Positions 1 through 12,023 of a stretch of DNA of 64,000 bases are shown in pieces. This DNA comes from Takakia lepidozioides (taxonomy: Eukaryota > Streptophyta > Takakiopsida > Takakiales > Takakiaceae): positions 45,568,001-45,632,000 of the forward strand of contig CM060733.1 in assembly GCA_030704615.1 (NCBI GenBank), given 5' to 3'. The notes below the pieces were generated by a model that worked only from the letters and a program-made list of their open reading frames with translations, searched no databases and was not told the origin of the DNA. The stretch's first letter is position 1, and every line of letters starts with the position of its first letter. A program made the translations under genes and the position numbers.

Positions 1-39
1 GATCTGGAACGTCCAAAAATGGCAAGGTCAAATTAAAAA

Positions 40-215
40 CTATTATTTTAATACTTGTTTAATCTGCCGCATTTCCAAATTTGGAGGAGTCCGCTCATGA
101 AATCCGCGTATCTTAGACTTCGGCTCACCGCTCATGCGGCTCATGCGGCTCATGGCTCATGGCTCATGGTTTCTGCTCATGAAATAGTAAACCTCAAAAA
201 ATATCGTCAAGGCCC
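40..215 (+). repeat. CTCATG-rich terminal or intronic repeat, related to 55.9-56.1 kb
   Basis: The hexamer CTCATG recurs about nine times between 95 and 190, preceded by an A/T-rich stretch with TATTATTTTAAT. The same order of blocks (TTTAAT stretch, GCTCATGAAA, a spacer, several CTCATG units, then GCTCATGAAATA and AACCTC) occurs in reverse complement at about 55880-56110, beside element E4. I read this as the end or an intron of another E4-type element whose body lies left of the window. No coding potential is evident. Confidence 0.5.
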
Positions 216-317
216 AATTTTTCTTTGGCCAAGTTGTTCCAAGCCAAATTAAACCATGAACGAAGTTGGGAATCTTTCTGCAACATGACTTTTGCATCAT
301 GTAGGTCAGCGTAGCTA

Positions 318-410
318 CGGCGTGAGCCCAGCCCCGTGAGCCTAGGAGCTGAGCTCACGTTGAAGCTGCAAAGCGTGAGCTGAGCTCACGCTTCAGGGAA
401 GCGTGAGTGG
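318..410. repeat. left terminal GTGAGC/GCTCAC array of E1
   Basis: At least five GTGAGC or GAGCTCAC units lie here, including GCGTGAGCCCAG, CCGTGAGCC and two TGAGCTCACG palindromes. The array mirrors the right-end array at 8462-8541 in inverted orientation, so together they work as complex terminal inverted repeats. Confidence 0.55.
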
Positions 411-725
411 CACAAATTTGCTGGAGAAGCAGGTCCTATAGGCGAGGATTGCAGGAAGAGGGCCTATTACCGTGGACAAAACAAAGGGGGCCACCATGCA
501 CCATGTCTGCAATGCCTGCACAAAAAGAGGAATATGAAAATATGGCAGATTTGAGCTCAGAATGATTGACACACTTTATTTCAATTCACAGATAGACGCT
601 TACAATGAATGGCATGTGCATTTGCCCTGGTTCCGTGAACGAAATGAATGTGTTTGTCATAAATGCAAAGTCTTCACACGGTAACCTGGAAACCAGCATG
701 GGAAGCGGGCATGGCTCGTATGTGT

Positions 726-1079
726 TTAAAGAGAATTTGGCGGAGCCCCACGTGAGGTGTCCCGCTGCAGAAGGGTGATGACTTTTCCGTAGCCTAGTGT
801 GGCTTGGTGAATGAATTGGTCTCTCTTACCGTCGCAACACATAATTATGTAATATTGATGCTTGCAGGGGACCCACTTCCTTCTCATGCCGAGAGCGCCC
901 TCATGCATCGTTACAAAATCCGGACAAGTGCATTTAGGGAAATTCCCCACGGTAACCTGATATTCTTTGCCATGAAGAATTGAGCCAATAGACAGCACTG
1001 TGTAAATCCGTCCATATCCCGGGGCAGGGACTTTGGTGATACGAGTCACCCGAGCCTGCAAAATTCTAGCCAATTCCAT
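726..1079 (-). pseudogene. SWIM zinc-finger exon of the E1 transposase-type gene
   Basis: This open frame of 117 codons contains a SWIM signature: CTCPDF (plus-strand 924-932 encodes CTC) followed about 25 residues later by WVPCKH (859-867), i.e. CxCx(n)CxH. SWIM fingers are found at the C-terminus of Mutator-like transposases and their FAR1/FHY3 relatives, where they contribute to DNA binding. It lies directly downstream of the zinc-finger exon at 1066-2002. The whole catalytic core that E3 carries between these parts is missing, which points to an internal deletion. I infer that it was once the 3' end of the transposase gene. The matching E3 segment would fall in or next to the N gap. Confidence 0.65.
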
Positions 1080-2002
1080 CTTGCATTCGTGATCTGCACC
1101 CGATCTGCACCCGATTCATGATCAACCGATTAGCGCTGTTTCTCAGCCGAGGGCAAGAAATATTCTCGAACTTGCAATGCCCAACGCAAATCGACCTTCG
1201 AAATTTCAATCCAATGTCGTTGTGGATGTTCGATGTTTTTGTCCTGCACCAAGGGTGTCCGTCATGTTTCTTGTCCATGCCCTGCAGAAGCCCAACCAGT
1301 CCATTGGAAGACGTGGGAGGGTTGAGCTCAAACAAGATGTCCCCATCAAACTCTGCTGGCACGTATTGAACCCGCTGCACACGAAGGGACTCCCAATCAA
1401 CAAAACGCAGCTCGTTATTGCATCTAGGCACCCCTGCGAGGGCTTTCAATTTCGGAATGACACTCGTTATCTCCTGCAATTCGTCATCATCCAAGATGGG
1501 AGTCTGCACTGGTGGAGGAATCTCATAAACATCCTTTGAGGACGAGTCTGAAAGAGTCACGAATGTAGTGGATGTGCTCACCTCTTGTTTCACATGAACT
1601 GTGCCCTTCTGCTGCACAACTGATGTTGTAGTGCCAGGGGTAACTACTGATCCTGCTGATTGTCTTCTCTCTTTTCCAAGGACACGGTATGTGCCTGGAA
1701 GGATTCTCCACTTCCTTCCACACTCGCCAACCAATGGTTTCTCCAAGTGCCCAGAATCCAAATTCCCATCCTCGTCATACACCTCTTTTTGAAATAGCAG
1801 CGAACCCAATTCCAGCGGGAACACTGTAACCAGCTCATCCTCATGAACAACTGCAAACCCATCGTCGTCTGTAGTGGTAGTCAGTGGAAGACTACCTGCA
1901 TTGGAATGAAATCGAGCGAGTCTATCTCGCTCCCTCGACATGTTTTCCTCCACTGACCGAAAGTTGCGATTCACAACGGAATCCCCGAACTGATAGCCCA
2001 TA
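1066..2002 (-). pseudogene. N-terminal zinc-finger part of the E1 transposase-type gene
   Basis: The frame reads from a possible ATG at 2002 (or the in-frame ATG at 1941) to a stop at 1066-1068. Its order matches the E3 gene at 31.6-32.6 kb: an acidic N-terminal region, a KEVYD segment, an RPG/ILPGTYRVLG segment, a serine-rich acidic linker, FDGDILFEL, and then a Cys/His cluster that starts GMDKKHDGHPWCRTK (1240-1283) and continues through ICVGH and two further Cys. That cluster resembles the WRKY-GCM1/FLYWCH-like DNA-binding fingers at the N-terminus of Mutator-like transposases (inference from spacing). The frame then runs out where E3 continues into the DDE domain, so the copy is truncated. 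The frame is open upstream of 2002 but that part looks non-coding. Confidence 0.6.
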
Positions 2003-2869
2003 ATTCTCGAAAGGGGATCCACCACAAACAAACTGAGGTCAATAAGGTTAGCACTAACCCAAAGACTGTGGGCGATGCATGCAAAGGATGTAGGAATGAC
2101 ATGCACCAAACTTCGCAGACAACCACACTGAGAGACACCAACCAGAAAAACTGTTTTCAAAGACAAGAAGCCACAAGAAGCCGTGCTGTATTTGGATGAA
2201 AAACAAACCCTGAACATGACATGAAACCATCCATTATGGAAAGACGACAACAACCCTGGAGAGCAATAAACAAGAAGACCCCGAATGTAATGAGGTTGTG
2301 CTGTGCCAGAAGAGCACAGCACAAACACTGACACTCCGGGAGACACCTCGCACGAATGTGTGCAACACATGACCATTGCCGACAAAACCCTTTATACCGA
2401 ATGACCCCATTGCGACGGTGACGGAAAAATACAAACCAAAGAGTAGGCAGTAGAACACATGTGGATGCATATGTGAAGCATAACAATTATTGCGAATCTG
2501 CAAGTACTGCACGAAATTGAACTAGCATTAGATTTATACGACATTTCCAAATTTGAAAGAATGCAAGAAGGCTGCCATATATTGGCAGGCGGCGAAGTAC
2601 ATCTGACATATATCACAAGTACATGTAACGGATGTACATTTTTTCTAGCACTTTATTTCTTGGACAATACAAAGACGCCGAAATGGATGAATTCCGTTCG
2701 CCCACAATAATAACACCCGCATCCAAATACGGTTAACAATGTCCAATTTTTATTCTGGTTACATACCATAGCAACCCTTGTTGCAAACGTCAAACTGGAG
2801 AGCTCTAGAGGCAGCGTGGGGAGCCCTTGTTTCCAGCGGAGGAGGAAGAGAAGGAAGTCATTATACTTC
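2003..2869. promoter_or_regulatory. divergent intergenic region between the two E1 genes
   Basis: About 0.87 kb separates the start codons of two genes that point away from each other. The same layout occurs in E3 (32617-33459). A shared bidirectional promoter is the simplest reading. A/T-rich stretches such as TAGATTTATACGAC (near 2528) and ATATATCACA (near 2608) could serve as core promoter elements, but I cannot assign a start site. Confidence 0.35.
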
Positions 2870-5800
2870 ATGAGCACTAGGAACATGAATAGAGCCAGAT
2901 ATAGAATGAGGATGGAAATAGTAGACGAAGAGGAAAAGGGCAAAGAAGATGACAAAGAGGAAAGTCTGACGATGGAAGAGCAGGAATCTGGAGAAGAACA
3001 GCAGCCCGCCATACTTCCAAGAACAGGTGAGGAGGAGACTGCATCCGAGGGAGAGACACACGCCGAAGATGATGTTGATGTTGGCCTCACGAAGAACCAG
3101 ATAGTGGAAAAGAGGATGGGGGAGATGCTCCAGAACATGCTCAACGTAGAGAGCAGTCCGAAGCGCAAAGGGTCCCCGGCGATTGGGGAGTCTTCTGGAG
3201 CAGTTAAATAAAAGGTACAATGTTTGAGACCCACCTTTGTGCTTCATTGCTGATGTGAACCCCAGTTGTGCTTGTATTTTGATATGAAAATAACCTACAC
3301 ACGGCATCTCTGGCAGGTTGAATCCACCCCAAACTGGAAGCTGAAACAGTGTGCGGCAACGCACACTGTTTGAGCCCCCCATTTTGCTTGTTTTTTGATG
3401 TGCAAAATGGCCACATAGGGCCACTATGGCACGTTCAATCCACCCCGAATTGGAAGCTCAAACAGTGTGCGGCAACACACATTGTTTGAGCCCCCCTTAT
3501 GCCTTGTTTTTTGGTTTGGAAATGGTGCACACACGGGCCTCTCTGTCCGGTTCAATCCATCCCTATTACGAAGCTCAAACAGTGTGCACCAACGCACACT
3601 GATCGAGCCCCCCTTCTCATTGTTTTTTCCAAAATAAAATCGTCTAGACAGGGTATCTCTATGAGGTTCAATCAACAATTTCATGGCAGCTCCAACAGTG
3701 TGCGTAAATGTACACTGTTTGAGCCCACCTTGTCATTGTTTTTTTCATTTGGAAATCGGCCTCATAGGGCATATCTTTCAGGTTCAATGCACACTTACCT
3801 GGCAGCTCCAGCAGTGTGCGTCAACGCACACTGTTTGAGCCCACCTTATCATTGTTTTTTTCATTTGGAAATCGGCCTCATAGGGCATCTCTTTGAGCTT
3901 CAATGCACACTTACCTGGCAGCTCCAGCAGTGTGCGTCAACGCACACTGTTTGAGCCCACCTTGTCATTGTTTTTTTTCATGTGAAAATCGGCCACATAG
4001 GGCATGTATTTGAGGTTCAATGCAGATTTACCTGGGAGCTCAAACAGTGTGCGTCAACGCACACTGTTCCAGCCCACCATGTCATTGTTTTTTTTATTTG
4101 AAAATTGGTCACATAGGGCATCTCTTTGAGCTTCAATGCACACTTACGTGGCAGCTCAAACAGTGTGCGTCAACGCACACTGTTTGAGCCCAACTTGTCA
4201 TTGTTTTTTTCATGTGAAAATCGGTCACATATGACATGTATTTGAGGTTCAATGCAGACTTACCTGGCAGCTCAAACAGTGTGCGTCAACGCACACTGTT
4301 CCAGCCCACCATGTCATTGTTTTTTTTTTTTTTTTGAAAATCGTCCACATAGGGCATATCTTTGAGCTTCAATGCACATTTACGTGGCAGCTCCAGCAGT
4401 GTGAGTCAACGCACACTGTTTGAGCCCACCATGTCATTGTTTTTTTAATCTGAAAATCGGCCACGTAGGGCATATCTTTGAGCTTCAATGCACACTTACC
4501 TGGCAGCTCCAGAAGTGTGCGTCAACGCACACTGTTTGAGCCCACCATGTCATTGTTTTTTTATTCTGAAAATCGGCCACATAGGGCATCTCTTTGAGCT
4601 TCAATGCACACTTAAGTGGCAGCTCAAACAGTGTGCGTCAACGCACACTGTTTGAGCCCAACTTGTCATTGTTTTTTTCATGTGAAAATCAGCCACGTAG
4701 GGCATGTATTTGAGGTTCAATGCAGACTTACCTAGCAGCTCAAACAGTGCGCGTCAATGCACACTATTCCAGCCCACCATGTCATTGTTTTTTTTATCTG
4801 AAAATCGGCCACATAGGGCATCTCTTTGAGCTTCAATGCACACTTACCTGGCAGCTGGCATTTTAGAATCGACCACAAAGGTCATCCTTGTCACGTTCAA
4901 TTCACACTTACCTGGCAGCCGAAACAGTGTGCATCAACGCACATGGTTTGAGCCCCCTGATTTGCTTGTTTATGGATATGGAAATTGTGCACCTACGGCC
5001 AGTCTGGCAGGTTGATTCGACTCCAAAATGGAAGCTCAAACAGTGTGCGCCGACGCACACTGTTTGAGCCCCCTTCACTGCCTTTTCTTTTATTTCAAAT
5101 TGGCCACTCATGGCCATTATGCCATATTAAAATCACACCTTATTGCAAGGTCAAACAGTGTGCGGCAACGCACACTGTTTGAGCTTCCTTATGTGATTGC
5201 TTTTGATGTGAAAATCGGTCTCATGGGGCCACTCTGGCAGGTTGAATCCAACCCTTATTGGAAGCTCAAACAGTGTGCGTTGCCGCACACTGTTTTGAGC
5301 CCCTTCTCTGCTTGTTTTTCTATGTGAAATTGGGCCTAACAGGGCCAGTATGCATGCTCAAAACTCCCATAGTTGGAAGCACAAAGAGTGTGCGGCAATG
5401 CACACTGTTTGTGCCCCCTTGTGGCCCCCTCTCTACCTGTTTTTTTTTGTGGAAATGTGCCACATGGGGCCAAATAACATGTTCAAAACACCTGAATTTG
5501 GAAGCTGAAACATTGTGCGGCAACGCACGGTGTTTTCGGCCCCCACAATGCTTGTTTTCTGATGAGAAATTGGGCCACACAGGGCTTGTTTGCCATGCTC
5601 AAAACACCATCGTTTCATGCCTCTCTCTTATATCAAATTGAATGAACAACCCTGTAGGAGAAGATGCAAAGTGTGGCGGATGAGATCCCTTCGGGGCAGA
5701 GGAAAGAGATCATTGTTGATGTAGACGATGAGTTCTATGAAAGCAAAGCCGCTGAGATGCTGGGGGGTCAGGAGGTTAACTCTCAGCTTGTGGTGCAAAG

Positions 5801-8005
5801 TATGCTTGCCCCGGGTGGGAGGTTGAAGATTCCCCTGTGTAGGTTGGTTTCCATGCCCGTCGTTCGTCCACCCCTCGTCAAGGACATCCTGATGCTGGAG
5901 GCCGAGTTTGTTCATGGGTATTTGGATGGATCCGCAGTCTTTTACGTTTCTACAAGGGATTCCAGAGGCAATGAGCTCCTTGTGGATGAGTCAATTGTGG
6001 ACTCCTAGGATCCCATTTGGAGACAGGTGAACGAATCCTTCGAACTTCTTCTCTCCAGGAAACCTTCCACCCAGGCATTCTCAGGGAAGATGTTTCATGT
6101 TTGGGATGACAACCACCGGTTGCTTGCATGGATGGCTGTCATTAGGAGGCTGCACTCACAGGAGGAAGATTGGAATTACTCTTTTTGATCGATGGTGCTG
6201 GATTGTGACGGGAACATGATGGGTCTTCTGACGGCAATGATTGATGTGAACAGATTGGTTTCTCATTCTACATGTTCCACTTGTGGTTCTGTGGTTCTTT
6301 GGTTCCAGTCCTCTGTTGACGGTCCTTGAATTTCATTCTGACTTTCAGACATCATTCTGCAGAGGGACGGAGACATCGTATGTCAAAACGAGTCTGGTTG
6401 ACACACTATACATGACAAAGGATCGGGCAGATGCCCTTGACCAACTTCAAGACCATCCTTTCAGCAGAGACGTACAAGAAGTGCGAAAGCTCCAAGACAT
6501 CATAAACGTGGTACTCATTGACCCGTGAGGCTTTCATGGAGTATATGTACATGGTGAGATACATCTTCCATCATCTGGCCTTTTCGATATTCTTGCTTCC
6601 ACATGTTTGTTTTTGTTTGTTTCCCTTGCCCTTGGGTTGATGCAACTCTCGTGCATTCCCTTGCAGCAAGATATTGCAGATGCAGGAGAACGTGAGAAAC
6701 TGTAATACTACAGCTCTACCCCTGAGGAGAGAAGGACAGCAAATGGGGTTGAGAGTCACATCCAGAAAGAGATGACCGCCACAAGAAGGATTATTATGAG
6801 TGCTTTTGTTAAGTAGTTGAGAATTGCCGACCCATCATTCGGATCGCAGTTTCTTCTGGAGGTAAAAAACCATTACAACAAGCCAGACAAGCCAGAGATG
6901 GCCCAAGAGAAGTTACACAGGTTGTCTACCGCCGTTGTGTCTTCAAAATAAAAGGTGAAGTGGCTACAGATATGGAATTCTGATCCCACTGTTAGGGATA
7001 CCCACATGTTCCCCAGGCCGGAGAAAGAGAAGAAGACCCAGTGTGTCATTCCTGTCAGTGACAAGGTGCTGGACACATGGCTTCACAAGGCCACTTACTG
7101 GAGCCAGGTATGATGTCCTTTGCTGTGTCACTTTCTTTTCGTTTTTTCTGTCCTTTTCTTTCCATTGGCTGTTACATTGTTTGTGATTGTTTTTTGGTTC
7201 ATTCTTGCATTTGAATTGTTTTGCAGTTGGAAGAAAGGGCCCAGTCGGTTCTACATACTCAGCTGGATGACTATGGCATCACCATGACAGCACCGAAGGT
7301 CTCCTTCCAAGCATACATGAAGAAATGGAGAGCCACAGTGTGACAATCTTGTTTCTTTAGAGAGTTCAGCAAGGAGGGTGGCATTAGTCGAACAAATGAG
7401 CTTGACCAGCAAGAGAAAGGAGAGGAAGCATGGAAACGATGCCTTTACAGGTGCGAAATGGACTGTGCTTCTTTGTTTTGCAAATACACACTCTCTTCCA
7501 TCCAACCTGTTTTGGGCTCCCTTATATGAGTTTGCGGTGCCGCACATTCATTTGTTCTATCCCTGTGTAGTAACACCAAGGTGCACACCCTGGGGCCTTA
7601 AGGTTACTTTGTGTGCGGTGGTTGCAATGTACTGTGCCGCATATTGTTTAAGGGGGTCTTCCTGGTGTGATGGAAAAGCTGAGAGACAATAATTGCATTG
7701 CATAATGAGGCTGTCTCTGTTCCTGCAGGTACGTAAAGTTTGTTCACATGGAAGAAAACTGCTTGGGCAAACATCTTGATTTCGTGGACCTTTGGCTTGT
7801 CCCTGCTGGCAACCAGACCATGTTTACTACTGGGATCTTGCATGACTGGGGCCCAGACCATCTTTCTGCTTGTGGTTGGTATTTGGATTGCCCTCCTTCT
7901 GAGACCCCAACTCAGGAGGTGTCTTTGAGGAGAGAGAATGAGCGTATAGCAGCCACCGCCGCAGCAGCCCGGATTGTTCCCGGATTGTTCCTTCAATCTA
8001 TTTAG
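2870..8005 (+). pseudogene. ParB-like gene of E1, interrupted, lacking the methyltransferase half
   Basis: The exons match the E3 gene in order. Exon 1 (2870-about 3211) is acidic and shares RRKRRKSLYF with E3 just before the ATG. Exon 2 (about 5664-6253) holds the ParB-like domain (IPLCRLVSMPVVRPPL, then WDDNHRLLAWM, where E3 and E4 have DGNHR). Further exon-like blocks lie near 6363-6554, 6670-7107, 7227-7456 and 7736-8005. Damage is visible: TAG at 6006-6008, TGA near 6187, a lost GT donor at the end of exon 2, and a stop in the REFSK exon. The frame ends with CGWYLDCPP and an alanine-rich tail. The methyltransferase exons seen in E3 are absent. Intron 1 is filled with the 116-bp satellite. 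Not expected to give a full product. Confidence 0.65.
3300..5600. repeat. about 116-bp satellite array, each unit with a 9-bp-stem palindrome
   Basis: About 19-20 head-to-tail units start near 3348, 3463, 3578, 3699, 3812, 3927, 4045, 4165, 4284, 4399, 4516, 4633, 4748, 4925, 5041, 5154, 5269, 5388 and 5508. The spacing is 113-121 bp apart from one 177-bp step near 4860. Every unit contains CAGTGTGCG, a four-base loop (usually TCAA or GCAA) and CGCACACTG, followed by TTTGAGCCC. Stems are kept nearly perfect while the flanking bases drift. The array sits in intron 1 of the E1 ParB-like gene. Small ORFs crossing it are by-products of the repeat. Confidence 0.95.
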
Positions 8006-8428
8006 AGTTTTGTGGACTGTACAGGCTTGAGTGCATTTCAAAAACAAACAATCGACTTTGGTTCGTGTAGAGCATTCTCGCATCATTTGCTCGCTTGTCT
8101 CCAAACCATTCCTGCTAGAAAAATGCTTGGTAAATCCATCGAGGTGAAGTCCACGTGATCAAAGATCGTTCAGGCATTCTCAAATTTGGTGAGCATCCAT
8201 GATGCTCCCGCACATACCTGGCATGTTCGCAAGGGTGGTGAATAAAAAAAGATTTCGCAGGGATCCGCTTTAGATGATGTCAGTGTGCACCTCCTCACGA
8301 CGTACCCACATTCCAATGCAATGGCTTGGTATGTTGATAACGTCTAGATGGATGCAATGGATACAAAAGATGGATACAATGGATGTAACACGTCCAGTCT
8401 GCATTCCCGGGAAATGGCTGTTCAACCC

Positions 8429-8541
8429 GCGGTAATAGGTGACACCCGCGGAAAGAGGCCCTGTATGCATGCTGACGTGGCGTGAGCCTGTGCTGGGCTC
8501 ACGGTTTCCTGGGCTCACAGGCTCACGCCTCCAGGCTCACG
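8429..8541. repeat. right terminal array of E1
   Basis: The stretch contains CGCGGTAATAGGT, then TGACGTGGCGTGAGC, then four GGCTCAC units. TGACGTGGCGTGAG is also present at the right ends of E2 (about 25410) and E3 (about 39705), which ties the three elements together. CGCGGTAATAGGT recurs at 56150. Confidence 0.65.
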
Positions 8542-8559
8542 GAATAGCACCCCCCCATA

Positions 8560-9690
8560 TAGGTACGTATGAGGTGGAACTGAAGGTAAGATCCAATGAT
8601 CCCCACTGGAATAACTCAAGAATCTTGACTGCATCTTCTGCTGCTCAATGTGATAACGTGCGATGAAACAAGCAGCATAGTATACTCCACAGCTCATGAC
8701 CAAACTAGATACCTCCTTGGTCTTGGTGTAGATATACCCGTGAACAACCTGGAAGGCAATCAATTCCTTCAACATGGTACCTGCCTCAGACTAGTACCTT
8801 GCAAAGTGATGATCTTCAATGGGTCGATTGTTTGGAAGAACCTTAGTCCGAGTTGCCACTGGCAACCAAATGCGCATTATCTGGTAGTAATGTGCCAACG
8901 ATTGCGGAGGACTAAATTCCTTCCAAGCCAAATCCAACACAATGGGAATTTTGTTGAATGACATAATCATAGCCCGATTGTACTTCTGTGCAGCAGGAGT
9001 CCTTGGTGGGTTGAAAGCCGCATCCCCCCATACCTCAGGCTATGGTTTGGCTGTAGTAGCAATAGGGTCAGCCACCTGCACAGCCACTTGCTGTGGTATT
9101 GGTACCACTAGCCCTTCTACCACTGGTATTTCCTGTACCTCCTGCGAAGAAGATTGAAATATTAGAGCCCTGGCCTGTACATAAGTAGCCATCAGCTGCT
9201 CCTCAGGTACAAAAACTCTCTTGTCAATATTTGAACTCAAGTCATCCACTTGAGTCTGCTGGCCTTCCACATCCTCCTGTAGCTCCGCTATCCTGCTATA
9301 GACATTGTCTATAGTAGTGGTGGCAATGTTCTGTACCTGCAATCTGAGCTCATTCATCTCGCCCTGGGTGAGCTTCCTTGGGTGTGCTAACCAGACCTGC
9401 AATAGGTGGTTATCCACCAAGTCCTGTGAGGCAGCCCTGAGTGTCTGCTCCTCCTTGAGTCTGTAGACATCTAACTGCTGCTGTAAAGCTTCCATGCGCA
9501 TGATTAGCCCATATGTCCTGCCTCATGCTGTGGTAGAATACATCCTGTTTCCTCATTGTCTTGTCCACTTCATGCAACAGAAAGCATGTTTCAGGCTCAT
9601 CAAGCTCACATCTCGCTGCCTCCATCTGCCTAGCCAATTACAAGTCATCTGCCGGCTGCAACATAGTATTGAAAGCATTTATCCAATAGC
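8560..9690 (-). pseudogene. unidentified coiled-coil protein gene, decayed
   Basis: One reading frame continues from about 9485 to 8560 with two in-frame TAG codons (near 9045 and 8797). A second frame (9690-9490) supplies the upstream part across a frameshift. The upstream segment is helical and charged. The section at about 9040-9500 is rich in Gln, Glu and Leu with heptad-like spacing (EALQQQLDVYRLKEEQ, VYSRIAELQEDVEGQQ), so a coiled coil is likely. The downstream part (WKEFSPPQSLAHYYQIM and ACFIARYHIEQQKMQ) looks like folded protein. I recognise no family; a transposon accessory protein or a decayed host gene are both possible. Confidence 0.4.
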
Positions 9691-9928
9691 ATCTTGTGGT
9701 TCCAACTTAAAGAGATGCTAGCATTATCTGCTACCTACAAAATTGCTGTTGCTTCTGGCACCAAGCAATGAACCCAATACCAAAGCATCACTTTAAATGG
9801 ATTTTTTGTTGGTAAAGTCCTCTATGTGCATTCCTACAGGCGTGATGCCACAGAGAGGAAGAGATGATGCCCTTCCTCCACATGGCCCTACAGAGATACA
9901 TGCTACTTATAACTGACATAGACTGGCC

Positions 9929-10266
9929 TCACTGCTCCCTGATCCATTTGTTCAAAGAGTTGGGAGGCCTCCTAACCAAAACCATGTTAAGCACATCCAA
10001 TGATAGCCACATACCACAAGCTTGTTCGAGCATGTCGTCCAACATTTTGCCATTTTCCCCCCAAGCTTCCACACTCGGCACTTGGAAATTGAGACAGATC
10101 CAGATTTCATGATGAGGGCATGGATGCACTTGCCCTCTTCAATAGCTGCTCTGTTGGCGCAAGCATTGAGGATGACAAAGAAAGGTACTCCATTGACTGT
10201 GTGACTTCGTTTGCTGGAAACATTGAAAAGCCTTCTTACAATGCCCATGCCAAACCAGACCTGCAA
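9929..10266 (-). pseudogene. PPR repeat fragment
   Basis: The segment FFVILNACANRAAIEEGK followed by IHALIMKSG is a typical stretch from PLS-class PPR proteins (compare LNACASLAALEKGIEIHG in the gene at 12-14.5 kb). It is flanked by GMGIVRRLF, which resembles the end of the previous repeat. Frames break on both sides and no DYW or E domain follows. A relic of about one repeat. Confidence 0.5.
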
Positions 10267-10269
10267 GCA

Positions 10270-12023
10270 AATATATTAGTCCATCATACCACATCTTGTC
10301 GAACAGTAGGTGCATCCATCAAGGTCCGTACTTGCATTGCATGCTGATAAGAGCATTCCGGACCCCAAATCTAAGTCCAATCCAAGCCTTCAACAATGCC
10401 CACATGGAGCTGTTTGTCCTGTCCCAGATGTGCTGCCTGTCCACACTCAGAATGCCCATGTAAGGTACCTTTTTGCCTTCAAGTCTTCACAAGAGAGCAT
10501 ATGGCCAAGACTCTCATTGCTCCATAATTTCCTGCTTCAATCCCCCTTTTTGCCACATTGTGCTCAGGTCCCCACTAGTTCCACAAGGTTTCCTTGTTTC
10601 TATGTTGCTCCTCTATTCAGAACTATTCTTAGTGAACGGGCACAGATACCAGAAGACCTTGCATTGCTTGTCGATGGCGGACATGCCTGTCAGCAACAGT
10701 TGTGCAGGTGGAGAGAGGTTGGCCATCGACATCCAATGCAACTTTTTCCGAAATCCCTCCCAGTTCATCAAGAATAGCTATGGTGCAATCGATAGTCATC
10801 CCTTTGCTGGCAGCAATGTGTTCCACTTTGAGGGTCCCGGCTCGAACTTCAATCCAATCCTCTATGGCGAATATCTCTGCTCATTCTCTGCCAGCTCATG
10901 GTTCTGAGCATTTCTTGAGCCAAATGGTGGGGCAAGTCGTCATGGCGTGCAGAAGCAGGAGAGAGCACCGAGAAGGGATAAGAAAGAGAAGACCGACAGC
11001 TAGGCCAGACACACCACCTAATCTTCTTGTGGAGATTAGTGTAGACAAGAAGAAACAGGAAGCCTACCTAGGGGTGGCAAGTAAAGACTCAGAGAGCAGC
11101 CGTGGAAGACCAAGAGAGAGAGACAATTGCAAGCCAAGCGGGAAACTGAGTCACCAAAGTTTCGACTCGGACCGAACCTGCACGGACAGGCTCGGTACAA
11201 CTGTGCCAAAATAGTTTTTGTCATGGCAAGACCTAACTCTCACCTGAAAAGTCCAACCCACCCTGGAAGAAGCCAGTGTACTAGCTAATCTATGCTTGAT
11301 TCCGTCTTTTGGTTCTTAGATTAGCTTTGCGGCCTTCCAGATTTTCCAAAGACCTATCAACATCTCTTTCAAAAATCACCTCAGAAATGAGGGTCCTTCA
11401 AGGCACTAAATACTCTCAATACTCTTGAAGAGTCTTTTCAGGACGTGCACAGATCAACTCAGTCCCTCAGACGAACACCCATAATGTGGACACCATCCTC
11501 CATTACCCTGGGCATCAAATTCTCTCCTCCGACCCCTCAGCATTTCTACAACTGTTCCCAGACGGGCTGCAATGGTGTCCCGTCCAGCTACAGATTCGAT
11601 GCCAAAACTTCAGCAACACATACTTGTCCACCTCTGACATAGTCAAATATGCTTCAGGTGGATTGCAAGTAAATGAAACCAGCTTGGTATGAGTTGTATA
11701 ACCTACCGCATTTAGTATGAAAATCAACGCAGCTTCATGCTTGTTCAAAAGACACCCCTTCTTTGCTGCAAAACATTCAACCTCCAGAGCTTCAGGGTAA
11801 TCTTCTGCATAATCTGTGGAGTCCTCCGCAACAAGGTACTCTTTCACTGCTGCTGTTCAGTCACGATTATCACCACAGGCCAAAAAGCGAGAGAGCAGAG
11901 GTGACTCCAGCACTACATCACAAATTATCTTCTTTTCGACTTCGCTCTTAGTTTTCAAAAAACAGGGACAAATTATGACCTTCACATCCTCCCAATTGAA
12001 CTGATGCACATTTTCTTATGGTT
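10270..12023. other. no recognised gene
   Basis: Several ORFs of 60-170 codons overlap on both strands without a consistent frame. A minus-strand frame at 11515-11847 (110 codons, rich in Glu and Cys near its start) and a broken minus-strand frame around 10380-10750 are the only mildly protein-like stretches. I could not relate either to a family. Confidence 0.4.

Larger units (their letters stand above)
318..8541 (+). mobile_element. DNA transposon E1 (Mutator-like, two divergent genes), degenerate
   Basis: The element is bounded by arrays of GTGAGC/GCTCAC motifs: about 318-410 on the left and about 8462-8541 on the right. It holds a leftward transposase-type gene remnant (about 726-2002) and a rightward ParB-like gene remnant (2870-8005). 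The gene order and sequences match E3 at 29.8-39.8 kb. Relative to E3, it lacks the DDE core of the transposase and the methyltransferase half of the second gene, but it has gained a 2.3 kb satellite inside intron 1. Exact ends and target-site duplication could not be fixed by eye. It is most likely a dead or non-autonomous copy. Confidence 0.7.

Noticed and set aside
1066-2385. Full 439-codon minus frame as one protein from 2385
   Set aside because: Homology with E3 starts only downstream of about 2000; the upstream part is Cys/Leu/Ser-rich without counterpart and probably lies in the promoter region.
3300-5600. CRISPR-like look of the 116-bp array (regular palindromic repeats)
   Set aside because: Units repeat over their whole length without unique spacers, there are no cas genes, and the surroundings are a plant intron.
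3424-5641. ORFs of 65-187 codons on both strands in the satellite
   Set aside because: They follow the 116-bp periodicity and have the same repeated peptides in several frames; they are repeat by-products.
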